A DNA stretch of 11,222 nucleotides from an uncultured Ruminococcus sp. Lineage in GTDB: Bacteria; Bacillota; Clostridia; Oscillospirales; Acutalibacteraceae. Shown in pieces: positions 1-7,594 of this stretch; positions within the stretch are counted from its first letter, which is position 1; each line of letters begins with the position of its first letter. A program made the translations under genes and the position numbers. The stretch lies in the NCBI GenBank assembly GCA_902797525.1, contig CADBSZ010000065.1:1-11222 (forward strand), in the 5' to 3' direction. The notes under the pieces were generated by a model that worked only from the letters and a program-made list of their open reading frames with translations, did no database searches and was not told where the DNA came from.

Positions 1-620
1 CCGTTGAGCTCGAACAGCTCCACAACGCGCGTGGTGTGCCGTCCGCGGCCGAGCTTTTCACTGATTTGTCCCGTTTGCAGCTCAAGCGCCGGAAACAGCA
101 TATTGAGCAAGGTGGACTTTCCCACGCCGCTGTTGCCGATGAACGCCATCACCTTGCCCTGTAAAAACGCGAGCAGGCGCTGCGCTTCCTCTTTGTCATC
201 GGGCGAACACTGAAACACCTGCAAACCGGCGTTACGGTAAATCCGCGCCACCTCGTCGCCGTTTTTGATGTCGTTTTTTGACACCACGATAACCGGCTCC
301 ATGCGGTTGTTCACCGCTGCGGCGGTCATTTTGTCGATAACGGCAAAATTCGGCTGCGGATTAACGGTAGAGCAAACAACCACCAGCGTGTCGATATTAA
401 CCAGCGCCGGACGTTTGAGCTTATTTTTGCGCGGCAGGATTTCCTCAATCGCACAAAAGCCGTCGTCGGGAATGCTGATTATTACCCTGTCTCCTACAAT
501 GGGAGAGCTTCCCTTTTTGCGGAAACTCCCCCTTGCCTTACATTCGTATTCGGTTGTGCCGCAGCGGACGTAATAGAATCCGCCGATGGATTTCATTAAT
601 AAACCTTGTGCCTGCTTCAT
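1..620 (-). CDS. rsgA: Ribosome small subunit-dependent GTPase RsgA (YjeQ/CpgA), 3' end outside window
   Basis: RsgA is a circularly permuted GTPase that binds the 30S subunit late in its assembly and helps release or check immature particles. About 206 residues are visible. An N-terminal OB-fold stretch (residues ~1-70, with GGFYYVRCG near 13-21 and a VGDRV motif near 42-46) precedes the GTPase domain. The motif order is permuted as expected: G4-like SKND at 114-117, then the G1 P-loop GNSGVGKST at 162-170, then the switch I region with GRGRHTTR, which carries the family's conserved His. The G3 motif and the C-terminal zinc-binding domain would lie beyond base 1. I chose the ATG at 618-620 rather than the Met at codon 9, because residues 6-18 align with the start of Bacillus RsgA as I recall it. 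The start follows the prkC stop after a single base, with only a weak AGGA about 14 nt upstream, so coupling to prkC is likely. In B. subtilis this protein is a PrkC substrate, which fits the neighbourhood. Confidence 0.95.
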   Translation of the reverse strand, partial: MKQAQGLLMKSIGGFYYVRCGTTEYECKARGSFRKKGSSPIVGDRVIISIPDDGFCAIEEILPRKNKLKRPALVNIDTLVVVCSTVNPQPNFAVIDKMTAAAVNNRMEPVIVVSKNDIKNGDEVARIYRNAGLQVFQCSPDDKEEAQRLLAFLQGKVMAFIGNSGVGKSTLLNMLFPALELQTGQISEKLGRGRHTTRVVELFELN

Positions 621-621
621 A

Positions 622-2730
622 TTAATTGCCGTAATCCTGGTTTCCCTGATTATCGGGGTTGTAGTAGATTTCGCTGCTGGTCTCCTCGGGAACATACTCC
701 GTGGTCGGCTCCGCATATTCGGTCGGCGCTTCGGTCGCCGCCTCGGTGGGCGCGATAAATTCGTGCGTCGTCGTGCTGACGGAACCGGTGGTGTAGTCGA
801 TAGTGTACTCACGGTAAACCTGACCGTTAAGCTGAATCACAACATGAGAGGTACCGGAGCCGTTAAACTCCAGCGCGCTGGTGGCGCCGTAGGCAGGAAT
901 GACGGTTTTGGACTGCGCGCTGTCAACCGCGCCGTCGACGATAACGGTCATTTCAAGAGAATCAGTGACGCCGGAGGGTAAATCGACATTGACAGTGACG
1001 GTGCTCTTGTCCTTTGAGCCGGAGCTGACGGTTAAGGTAACCACCAGGCCCTTCTCAATCTTGCCGTGCGGCAAGGGTGAGGAGCTGAGAACCGTATCGC
1101 GCGGATCCTTGCTTTCGTCGTCATAAACGACCTCGACGGTTGCGCCGAGCTCGGTGAGGCGGTTCTGCGCTTCGCTGAGGTTCATGCCGATAACGGCGGG
1201 GATTTCAAGGGTTCCGGCGCGTTCGCCGTTGGAAACATACAGATAAACAGTGGAGCCGATGGGCGTTTTTGCGCCTGCCGCCGGGAAGGTGCCGATGACG
1301 TAATCCTTCGGCGTTTTGGTGTTTTCCACCAAGACAACCTGCGGCACCAGGCTAGCTTCCTTGAGCGCCTGCTCGGCCTCGGCCTGCTTGTAGTTGGAGG
1401 TGAAGAACGGAACGTTCACCTCGTCCTCGTTGCTGTTGACGGTGAGGCGGATGACAGAGCCGGACTTGACTTTCATCGAACCTGCAGCAGGCTCCTGCGC
1501 TAGCACCACGCCGAGTGATTTGGATTCGTCGTATTTGCTGACGATTTCAAACTGGAAGTTTTCGGGATTGTCCTCCTTAACCTCGACCAGCATTTTGCCG
1601 GTGAACTGGGGAACATCCACATCCTTGGACTGGTTGGAGTTGAAGCCGCGCACCAGCGCCAGCACAAAGAACACCAGACACACCGCAACTGCCGCGATAA
1701 TAACGCCCTTGACGGCGTAAAACGCGCCGCTGTGCTCCTTGATGTTGTCGTCCTCGTCGATGTCCTCAGGCTCGGCAAGGCGTTCGGGCTTTTTCTTTTC
1801 TTCCGCGTAGCGCGCAGGCTCGGTTTTTTGCCTTTTGATATTGCCCACATATTTTGTCGGCTGGTTGTCCACAAAGGACGCGCCGTAATTAAACTTGATG
1901 GAGGGGTTCAAGCGGAAGCGCTCAATATCGCTGAGCATTTCCGCCGCGGAGGTGTAGCGCTTGGAGGGTTGTTTCTCCATGGCGCGCATGGTGATTTGCT
2001 CCAGACCGACAGGAATGGACGGATTGACCTCGCGCGGACGCTTGGGGGTGGACTGAAGCTGCATAAGCGCCACGGTGACGGCGCTTTCGCCCTCAAAGGG
2101 GAGCTTGCCGGTGAGCATTTCATACAGCATCACGCCGACAGAGTAGATGTCGGTTTTGCCATCGGTGACGTCGCCTCTCGCCTGCTCAGGCGCGATGTAG
2201 TGTACCGAACCGATTGCCTGGTCGGTCATAGTGCGCGTCGCCTTGTCGGAGAAACGCGCAATGCCGAAGTCCGTCACCTTAATGGTGCCGTCCTGCAGCA
2301 GCATGATGTTCTGCGGCTTGATGTCGCGGTGAACAATGCCGCTTTCATGCGCGTGCTGCAAGGCGCGCAGCACCTGTGTGGTGAGGTGAAGCACGTCCTT
2401 CCACTCAATGATGCCCTGACGGTCAATGTACTCCTTGAGGGTTATGCCGTCGATGTATTCCATGACGATATATTGAATCATGTCGCCGAAGCTCACGTCG
2501 TACACCTTGACGATGTTCGGGTGCGAAAGCATGGCGATTGCCTTGGATTCGTTTTTGAATCGGCGAATAAACTCCTCGTTGTTGAGGTATTCGTCCTTTA
2601 AGATTTTGATGGCAACCTCGCGGTCGTCGATGGTGTCGGTGCAGCGGTAAACGTTTGCCATGCCGCCCACGCCGATCAGCTCGTGAATTTCATAACGTCC
2701 GTCGAGCCGTTTGCCGAGATATTTGTCCAT
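622..2730 (-). CDS. prkC: PASTA-domain eukaryotic-type Ser/Thr protein kinase PrkC/PknB
   Basis: This is a membrane-anchored Ser/Thr kinase that senses muropeptides or lipid II through outer PASTA repeats and phosphorylates cytoplasmic targets for wall synthesis, dormancy exit and translation (family knowledge). The 702 residues show a complete Hanks-type kinase domain (~1-272): Gly loop GVGGMA at 20-25, catalytic Lys42 in AIKIL, Glu61, HRDIKPQN at 134-141 with catalytic Asp136, DFG at 154-156, a Thr-rich activation loop (TRTMT, 165-169) and APE-equivalent Ala180-Glu182. A charged juxtamembrane linker (~290-335) leads to one transmembrane helix (~341-361). Three PASTA repeats follow at ~370-433, ~436-501 and ~507-571. 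Next comes a beta-rich segment (~575-655), perhaps the Ig-like cap known from S. aureus PknB, and a Thr/Glu/Pro-rich tail (~660-690). All catalytic residues are present, so the kinase should be active. It lies 29 bp after prpC, with AAGGGGG at 2741-2747 as ribosome site. Confidence 0.97.
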   Translation of the reverse strand: MDKYLGKRLDGRYEIHELIGVGGMANVYRCTDTIDDREVAIKILKDEYLNNEEFIRRFKNESKAIAMLSHPNIVKVYDVSFGDMIQYIVMEYIDGITLKEYIDRQGIIEWKDVLHLTTQVLRALQHAHESGIVHRDIKPQNIMLLQDGTIKVTDFGIARFSDKATRTMTDQAIGSVHYIAPEQARGDVTDGKTDIYSVGVMLYEMLTGKLPFEGESAVTVALMQLQSTPKRPREVNPSIPVGLEQITMRAMEKQPSKRYTSAAEMLSDIERFRLNPSIKFNYGASFVDNQPTKYVGNIKRQKTEPARYAEEKKKPERLAEPEDIDEDDNIKEHSGAFYAVKGVIIAAVAVCLVFFVLALVRGFNSNQSKDVDVPQFTGKMLVEVKEDNPENFQFEIVSKYDESKSLGVVLAQEPAAGSMKVKSGSVIRLTVNSNEDEVNVPFFTSNYKQAEAEQALKEASLVPQVVLVENTKTPKDYVIGTFPAAGAKTPIGSTVYLYVSNGERAGTLEIPAVIGMNLSEAQNRLTELGATVEVVYDDESKDPRDTVLSSSPLPHGKIEKGLVVTLTVSSGSKDKSTVTVNVDLPSGVTDSLEMTVIVDGAVDSAQSKTVIPAYGATSALEFNGSGTSHVVIQLNGQVYREYTIDYTTGSVSTTTHEFIAPTEAATEAPTEYAEPTTEYVPEETSSEIYYNPDNQGNQDYGN

Positions 2731-2759
2731 AAAGGTTATGCCCCCTTATTGTCGCGCGG

Positions 2760-3485
2760 TCAGTAGATGACCGTCGCGGTGATGTTGTCGGTTCCGCCGT
2801 CGTCCTTGGCGCAGTCAATCAGCTTGTTTACCAGCGAATCGCCGCGGTTTTCATGGCAGATTTTTACCATTTCGCCTGTGGAGACGTGGTTGGAAAGGCC
2901 ATCGCTGCAAATCAGCAGCACGTCGCCGTAGATAAAGTTCGCTTCGATGTAGTCAAGGCGCACCGAGGGCTTGATTCCCAGCGCGCGGGTGATGAAGTTT
3001 TTGTTGGGGTGGTGCTGCGCTTCCTCGTAGGTCAGCTCGCCGCGGCGCACCATTTCCTGCACCACCGAATGATCCTCGGTGAGCTGTTTGATTTTGCCGC
3101 CGCGAATCGCGTAGGTGCGGCTGTCGCCGACGTGAACCACATGCACGGTGGTGTCCTTGACAAACACAAACTCGCAGGTGGTGCCCATGCCTGCCAACTC
3201 GGGATCGTGTGAGGCAAGCTCAAAAACCTTCATATTGGCGTTGACCACAATTTCCGCCATCAGCTCGCCGATTTGTTCCTTGGTCATGTCGCTTTTGTAC
3301 AAATCGGTGATTTTCCGGCTAATGTATTCCACGGCTGTGGCGCTGGCGATGTTACCGCCGTTCGCGCCGCCCATGCCGTCGCATACCACTGCCCAAACGC
3401 AGCTTGGAGAAATCACTCCGAAACGGAAGTCGTCCTGGTTTTGTGTTCTGACTAAACCGACGTCGCTTTTGCTGAAAACTTCCAT
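2760..3485 (-). CDS. prpC: PP2C-family Ser/Thr protein phosphatase (PrpC/Stp)
   Basis: This is a soluble, metal-dependent phosphatase that reverses phosphorylation by the partner kinase encoded next. Its 241 residues match the usual 240-255 of bacterial Stp/PrpC enzymes. The PP2C motifs appear in order: the N-terminal SDVGLVRTQNQDD with acidic residues 18-19, VCDGMGGANGG at 34-44 with metal ligand Asp36, GMGTTCE at 99-105, VGDSRTY at 119-125, the DHSVVQEMVRRGE flap region at 138-150, CSDGLS at 193-198 with Asp195, and GGTDNIT at 230-236 with Asp233. No signal peptide or membrane segment is seen. The ATG overlaps the rlmN stop by one base (TAATG). Its strong Shine-Dalgarno sequence AAAGGAGGA lies inside the last rlmN codons, so its translation is probably coupled to rlmN. 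The prpC-prkC-rsgA order matches Bacillus. Confidence 0.97.
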   Translation of the reverse strand: MEVFSKSDVGLVRTQNQDDFRFGVISPSCVWAVVCDGMGGANGGNIASATAVEYISRKITDLYKSDMTKEQIGELMAEIVVNANMKVFELASHDPELAGMGTTCEFVFVKDTTVHVVHVGDSRTYAIRGGKIKQLTEDHSVVQEMVRRGELTYEEAQHHPNKNFITRALGIKPSVRLDYIEANFIYGDVLLICSDGLSNHVSTGEMVKICHENRGDSLVNKLIDCAKDDGGTDNITATVIY

Positions 3486-4540
3486 TATATTCCTCCTTTA
3501 TCCTTTTCTTCTTTGATGTGCTTTCTTCGCAGCTGGCCACAGGAAGCGTCGATGTCGCTGCCCAGCGTCCTTCTGACGGTTGCCGTTACTCCATAACCGG
3601 CAAGTATATTTGCAAAAGACTGCTGTCTTTGTACATTGCTTTTTTGATAGCCCGTTCCCTCAACCGCGTTGACGGGAATCAGGTTGACGTGGCAGTTCAT
3701 GCCGCGCAGTTTGCGCCCCAGTTCGTCGGCGCACGCGTCGCTGTCATTGACGTTGTGAATCAGCGAATACTCAAAGGTGACGCGCCGTCCGGTAGCGTCA
3801 AAATAATCCCTGCACGCCTTTAACAGCTGCTCCATGGGATACGCCTTGGCAATCGGCATGGTTTTTGAGCGGATGGCGTCGTTCGGGGCGTGAAGCGACA
3901 CCGCGAGGTTGATTTGAAGACGGCGCTGCGCCAGCTCATAAATTTTGGGCACAATGCCGCAGGTGGAGAGCGTGATGTGCCGCGCGCCGATGCAAAGTCC
4001 CTTTTCGTCGCCGGCAAGCTCGATGAAGCGCACCACGTTGTCAAAGTTGTCGAGCGGCTCGCCCATGCCCATGAGCACAACGTTGGAAATGCGAACGTTT
4101 AAATCTCGGCCGGCAGCTTCAATTTGCGCAAGCATTTCCGAAGCGGTCAGACTGCGCGAAAAGCCGCTTTTCCCCGTCGCGCAGAAGGTACAGCCCATTT
4201 TGCAGCCCACCTGGGTGGAAATGCACACGGACTCGCCGTGATGGTAGTGCATAACCACCGCCTCCACGCATTCGCCGTCGCGAAAGGAAAAAAGGTACTT
4301 CACTGTTTTATCATACCTTGAAACTTGCTTTTTTTCAATAGTTGCAACAGAAATGTAACAACTTGTTTTCAGCTGCGCGCGCATGGCGGCAGGCAGGTTC
4401 TTCATTTCGTCAAAATCCGCCGCGCCCTTGCTCAGCCAGTCGTGAATTTGCGCCGCACGGAATTTCGGAAAACCGCAGCCGGTGATATAGCTTTGCAGCT
4501 CCGGCAGCGTGAGTGATTTGATGTCGGTCAATTGCGTCAT
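3485..4540 (-). CDS. rlmN: Dual-specificity 23S rRNA (A2503)/tRNA (A37) C2-methyltransferase RlmN
   Basis: RlmN is a radical-SAM enzyme that methylates C2 of A2503 in the peptidyl-transferase centre of 23S rRNA and, in E. coli, A37 of some tRNAs. The 351 residues match the family length. The [4Fe-4S] motif CKMGCTFC gives Cys113, Cys117 and Cys120. The two catalytic Cys are Cys106 (in VCISTQ) and Cys334 (in DASCGQL), with the same cluster-to-catalytic spacing as E. coli Cys118. Glu93 in VEAVV matches the proposed catalytic base. SAM-binding GMGEPLDN lies at 158-165, followed by ITLSTCGIVP (189-198) and LAVSLHAPND (212-221). Cfr, the close paralogue that methylates C8, is less likely given the housekeeping context and full RlmN-like N-terminus. 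The start has an AGAGGTG-type ribosome site. It lies 84 bp after rsmB. Confidence 0.97.
   Translation of the reverse strand: MTQLTDIKSLTLPELQSYITGCGFPKFRAAQIHDWLSKGAADFDEMKNLPAAMRAQLKTSCYISVATIEKKQVSRYDKTVKYLFSFRDGECVEAVVMHYHHGESVCISTQVGCKMGCTFCATGKSGFSRSLTASEMLAQIEAAGRDLNVRISNVVLMGMGEPLDNFDNVVRFIELAGDEKGLCIGARHITLSTCGIVPKIYELAQRRLQINLAVSLHAPNDAIRSKTMPIAKAYPMEQLLKACRDYFDATGRRVTFEYSLIHNVNDSDACADELGRKLRGMNCHVNLIPVNAVEGTGYQKSNVQRQQSFANILAGYGVTATVRRTLGSDIDASCGQLRRKHIKEEKDKGGI
3491..3499 (-). promoter_or_regulatory. Ribosome binding site of prpC within the rlmN coding end
   Basis: The minus strand reads AAAGGAGGA five bases before the prpC ATG. These bases also encode the final Lys-Gly-Gly of RlmN. 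The stop and start codons share one base (TAATG), so ribosomes finishing rlmN are ideally placed to start prpC. Translational coupling is inferred from this layout, not shown. Confidence 0.8.
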
Positions 4541-4611
4541 GAACGCACCTCTTTATGTAAAGTAAAGCGGAGAGCGGAATTTGATAAATCGGAACGAAGC
4601 AAGCCGACATT

Positions 4612-4632
4612 CAACTCTCAACTCTTAACTCT
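4612..4632 (-). repeat. Heptanucleotide tandem repeat (AGAGTTR)x3 at the rsmB stop
   Basis: On the minus strand three consecutive 7-base units read AGAGTTA, AGAGTTG and AGAGTTG. The first unit contains the end of rsmB: its last Ser codon and the TAA stop (4625-4627) fall inside it. The remaining units open the 84-bp rsmB-rlmN spacer, the longest intergenic gap in the window. I see no strong hairpin in the rest of the spacer, so it does not look like a terminator. It could be slippage-derived or the edge of a dispersed repeat; neither can be decided here. Confidence 0.7.
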
Positions 4633-5956
4633 GTTTAATGAAAGCTGCGATGTAAAAGCCGTCGGTGCCGGCGGTGTGGGGCATGCAGGTCAGCTCCCAG
4701 TCGTTTTCGTCTATCGCGCGCGATACACCGTCGGGCAGGTGCAGCGGCTTGCCGGCGAAGTTCGGGTGTTCGGCTAAAAAGCGGCGCGCGTTTTCGCCGT
4801 TTTCGGCAGGATTGAGCGTGCAGGTGGAATACACCAGCGTACCGCCGACAGCGAGATTCTCGGCGCTGTGGCAGAGAATTTGATATTGCAGCGGCGGCAA
4901 ATCAGCCGGAATCAGGTTCTCCTTAGCGCGGATTTCGGGCTTGCGTGAAAGAATCCCCAGTCCGCTGCATGGCACGTCGCAGAGTATTTTATCCGCGAGC
5001 GGCAGCGGCATGCCCGTCGCTGCGTCGCGCTTATTGGTCAAAACGGCGGTGATTCCCAAACGGCGTGCGCCGTCGGCAATCAGCTTCAGCTTGTGGTCAA
5101 ACATATCGCAGGCGTAAAGCTTGCCGCGGTTTTCCATATACTGCGCGGCGGTAAACGCCTTTCCGCCCGGTGCGGAGCAGACGTCGAGCATGATGTCGCG
5201 CGGCTTCGGTGACAGAAAATCCACACACAGCTGCGAGGACAAATCCTGAATATGGAACAAGCCCTTTTTGTAGGCGGAGAGCCGCTCAACGGAGCCTGTG
5301 TGCGACAGTGCCAAGGCGTTGGGAAGCATGGCAACATCCTCGCAGACAACGCCCTCCTGCTCCAGTGCAGTCCTGAGCGCCGCTTTGTCGGTTTTCAGGG
5401 TATTAACGCGCGCATAAAGGCGCGGTCTGCCGCTGAGCGACAGCAAAAGCTGTTCGGCGTTTAATTCTCCGTAAGAATTAATCCACAACCGCACCAAGTC
5501 CTGCGGCACAGCATATTTGATACTGAAATAATAGATTTTATCCTTTTGGTCGGGAAGCCGGTAAGGCTCTTCGGCACGGGTGATACTGCGCAGAATGCCG
5601 TTGATGAAACCTGCGGATTTTTGCAGCTTTTGCTTTTTGGCAAGGTTCACGCTTTCGTTCACGGCTGCGCTGTCGGGCACCTTGTCCATGAACAACAGCT
5701 GATAAACTCCCATGCGCAGAATCATTTTTGTTTTTCGTTCAATTTTCCTTAAAGGAATTTTAGAATACTGCTTGATGATGTAATCAAGGGTGATTTTTCT
5801 CTCAAGCACACCGTAAACGAGGGCGGAAACAAACGCGCTGTCCACGCCGCTGAGCTTTTGCTCACGAATGGCGTGATTGAGCGCGAGGTTGGAATACGCG
5901 CCGTCGTTTTCGATTTTCAGCAGTACATGAAACGCAGTGTTGCGCGGATTCGGCAT
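4625..5956 (-). CDS. rsmB: 16S rRNA (cytosine-967-C5)-methyltransferase RsmB (Sun/Fmu)
   Basis: RsmB transfers a methyl group from SAM to C5 of C967 in 16S rRNA (E. coli numbering). Its 443 residues match the family. An N-terminal NusB-like RNA-binding domain (~1-130: PRNTAFHVLLKI, LVYGVLERK, RMGVYQLLF, VNESVNLAKK) is followed by a linker and a Rossmann-fold methyltransferase domain. That domain has SAM-binding DVCSAPGGKAFTAAQ at 258-272, CDM near 283-285, DVPCSGLG at 327-334 with Cys330, and YSTCTLNPAENG at 376-387 with Cys379. The two cysteines are the pair used by RNA m5C methyltransferases, with the TC-motif one as nucleophile. The HIQDLSSQL signature at 235-243 is also typical. It starts six bases after the stop of the metallopeptidase gene, with AGAAGGGA as a modest ribosome site. 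The stop codon lies in a heptanucleotide repeat. Confidence 0.96.
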   Translation of the reverse strand: MPNPRNTAFHVLLKIENDGAYSNLALNHAIREQKLSGVDSAFVSALVYGVLERKITLDYIIKQYSKIPLRKIERKTKMILRMGVYQLLFMDKVPDSAAVNESVNLAKKQKLQKSAGFINGILRSITRAEEPYRLPDQKDKIYYFSIKYAVPQDLVRLWINSYGELNAEQLLLSLSGRPRLYARVNTLKTDKAALRTALEQEGVVCEDVAMLPNALALSHTGSVERLSAYKKGLFHIQDLSSQLCVDFLSPKPRDIMLDVCSAPGGKAFTAAQYMENRGKLYACDMFDHKLKLIADGARRLGITAVLTNKRDAATGMPLPLADKILCDVPCSGLGILSRKPEIRAKENLIPADLPPLQYQILCHSAENLAVGGTLVYSTCTLNPAENGENARRFLAEHPNFAGKPLHLPDGVSRAIDENDWELTCMPHTAGTDGFYIAAFIKQS

Positions 5957-5962
5957 AACGGA

Positions 5963-6667
5963 CTAGTCCCTTCTTCTGGCAATCAACAGCAGACGAAGCA
6001 GCTGCATTATCGCAGTCAGCGCCGACGCGACATAGGTCATCGCCGCCGCGGAGAGCACGCTTTTGACGCCCTTGTATTCGTCCTCGCGGAGCAGGTTGGT
6101 TTCGCGAATGCATTTGAGCGCACGTCTTGACGCGTCAAACTCCACGGGCAGGGTTGCCACCGTGAACAACACGGACGCGGAAAACAGGATGATGCCTGCA
6201 TACAGAATCGTCATGCCGACGGAGCTTTGCGTGCGGTAGGCAAACAAAAAGCCGATTGCAATCAAAATCCAGCTGACGCCCGAGCCCAGCCTTGCCGCCG
6301 GCAAGATGGCGCTGCGCACCTTGTTGGGAAGATAGTTTTTCGCCTCCTGCACCGCGTGACCTGCCTCGTGCGCCGCAACGCCCACTGCCGCAACGGAGGT
6401 GGCGGCAAAAACGGAGTCGGACAGGCGAATCACGTTGGAGCGCGGATCAAAGTGGTCGGTCAAATTGCCTGACACACGCTCAATGCGCACGCCGGTGACG
6501 CCGTTTTGGCGCAGTACATATTCCGCCGCCTGGGCGCCGGTCATGCCGCGCGAATTCGGAATTTGAGAATACTTTGAAAATGCCGATTTTACACGCACCT
6601 GGCAAATGAGCGACAGGATGACGCAAGGTAAAATAAAGATTAAATAAGTGGTATCAAAATAGAACAT
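5963..6667 (-). CDS. yugP: Membrane zinc metallopeptidase, YugP-like (Zn_peptidase_2 family)
   Basis: This is a predicted membrane-embedded zinc protease whose substrate is unknown. The 234 residues contain AAHEAGHAVQ at 98-107, giving zinc ligands His100 and His104 and catalytic Glu101. PVEFDASRRA at 174-183 supplies Glu177 as a probable third ligand. DHFDPRSNVIRLSD (71-84) just before the active site is typical of the family as I recall it. There is a hydrophobic N-terminal helix (~8-25), two more between HEAGH and the Glu motif (~130-147, ~153-175) and one near the C-terminus (~212-230). The length is close to B. subtilis YugP. The gene lies 12 bp after fmt and 6 bp before rsmB, with GGAGGC at 6672-6677 as ribosome site, so it is almost certainly cotranscribed. 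Placement beside fmt and rsmB says little about function; a role in membrane protein quality control is only a guess. Confidence 0.88.
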   Translation of the reverse strand: MFYFDTTYLIFILPCVILSLICQVRVKSAFSKYSQIPNSRGMTGAQAAEYVLRQNGVTGVRIERVSGNLTDHFDPRSNVIRLSDSVFAATSVAAVGVAAHEAGHAVQEAKNYLPNKVRSAILPAARLGSGVSWILIAIGFLFAYRTQSSVGMTILYAGIILFSASVLFTVATLPVEFDASRRALKCIRETNLLREDEYKGVKSVLSAAAMTYVASALTAIMQLLRLLLIARRRD

Positions 6668-6679
6668 AACTGCCTCCGG

Positions 6680-7594
6680 TTACAGAACTAAATCTCCGGC
6701 GCTCAGGTGATGACCGGCAGCAAACGCCTCGGCGGACATTTTTTTCTTGCCCTCCGGCTGCAGCTCACAGATTTCGACGGAGCCTTCGCCGCAGGCAATC
6801 ACAAGCGGACGGACACTGAGTATTGTTCCCGGTTTGCCGCTGTTATGCGCCAGGCGCGAGGAATGAATTTTTACGCGCTTGCCGCCGATTTCTGCGGTCG
6901 CCATCGGCCAGGAGTAAAGGCCGCGGATTTGATTGTGCACCTGCCGGGCAGGCTTTGTAAAATCCACCGGGCATAAGCTTTTGTCGATTTTGGCAGTATG
7001 GGTGGCCAGGGATTCGTCCTGTTTTTGAGGTGTGACAGTGCCCTGCTCCAGCGCGTCGAGCGTTTCCAAAATCAGCTCGCCGCCAAGCTCGGAAAGGCGG
7101 TCAAACAGCGCGGCGGAGGTTTCGTTTTCGCCGATGGGGGTTTCTTTTGTCAGCAAAATATCGCCCGTGTCCAGTCCGACGTCCATGAGCATGGTCGTAA
7201 CGCCCGTCACCTTGTCGCCGTTGAGCACCGCCTGCTGAATCGGCGCGGCGCCGCGGTATTTCGGCAGCAGCGAGCCGTGAATGTTCACACAGCCGTATCG
7301 GGGCAAGTCGAGCACGGCCTTGGGCAAAATTTGTCCGTATGCCGCCACGACAATCACCTCGGGCGCATAGCTTTTTAACTGTGCGAGCGCCTCGTCGGTT
7401 TTCATGGATTTCGGCTGGCAAACGGGAATGCCCAGCGCCTGCGCGCACACCTTGACGTCGGGCGGCGTGAGAATTTGCTTTCTGCCGACGGGCTTGTCGG
7501 GCTGCGTGAATACCGCCGCCACCTCGTGACGCGCCGCCAGCTTTTTGAGTGCAGGCACCGCAAAGTCAGGGGTGCCCATATAAACGATTTTCAT
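6680..7594 (-). CDS. fmt: Methionyl-tRNA formyltransferase
   Basis: Fmt formylates Met-tRNAfMet with 10-formyltetrahydrofolate, marking the initiator for translation. The 304 residues are near the usual 310-315. The N-terminal Rossmann catalytic domain begins MGTPDFAVPAL at 6-16 and continues through VFTQPDKPVGR at 28-38. The active site is present: Asn104 and His106 in the VNIHGSLLPKYRGAAPIQ block (103-120) and Asp142 in GLDTGDI (140-146), with spacing equal to E. coli Fmt (Asn108, His110, Asp146). The C-terminal tRNA-binding OB-like domain covers roughly residues 205-304. The ATG is preceded by GGAGA at normal distance. The preceding gene is def, which removes the same formyl group; this pairing is widespread in bacteria. 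The 69-bp gap between them contains no clear terminator. Confidence 0.97.
   Translation of the reverse strand: MKIVYMGTPDFAVPALKKLAARHEVAAVFTQPDKPVGRKQILTPPDVKVCAQALGIPVCQPKSMKTDEALAQLKSYAPEVIVVAAYGQILPKAVLDLPRYGCVNIHGSLLPKYRGAAPIQQAVLNGDKVTGVTTMLMDVGLDTGDILLTKETPIGENETSAALFDRLSELGGELILETLDALEQGTVTPQKQDESLATHTAKIDKSLCPVDFTKPARQVHNQIRGLYSWPMATAEIGGKRVKIHSSRLAHNSGKPGTILSVRPLVIACGEGSVEICELQPEGKKKMSAEAFAAGHHLSAGDLVL

Noticed and set aside
1732..2601. 289-codon open frame on the plus strand opposite the prkC kinase domain.
   Set aside because: It lies fully antisense to an unmistakable kinase. Its His/Val/Leu/Arg-rich translation resembles no family I know and has no ribosome site. GC-biased third positions keep such antisense frames open by chance.
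3485..4540. rlmN as a Cfr-type antibiotic resistance methyltransferase.
   Set aside because: The conserved housekeeping context, full-length N-terminus and RlmN-like spacing of motifs favour RlmN; no mobile-element traces are nearby.
4541..4624. Possible transcription terminator or small RNA in the rsmB-rlmN spacer.
   Set aside because: No stable stem with a T-tract could be found; apart from the heptamer repeat and the rlmN ribosome site it holds nothing recognisable.
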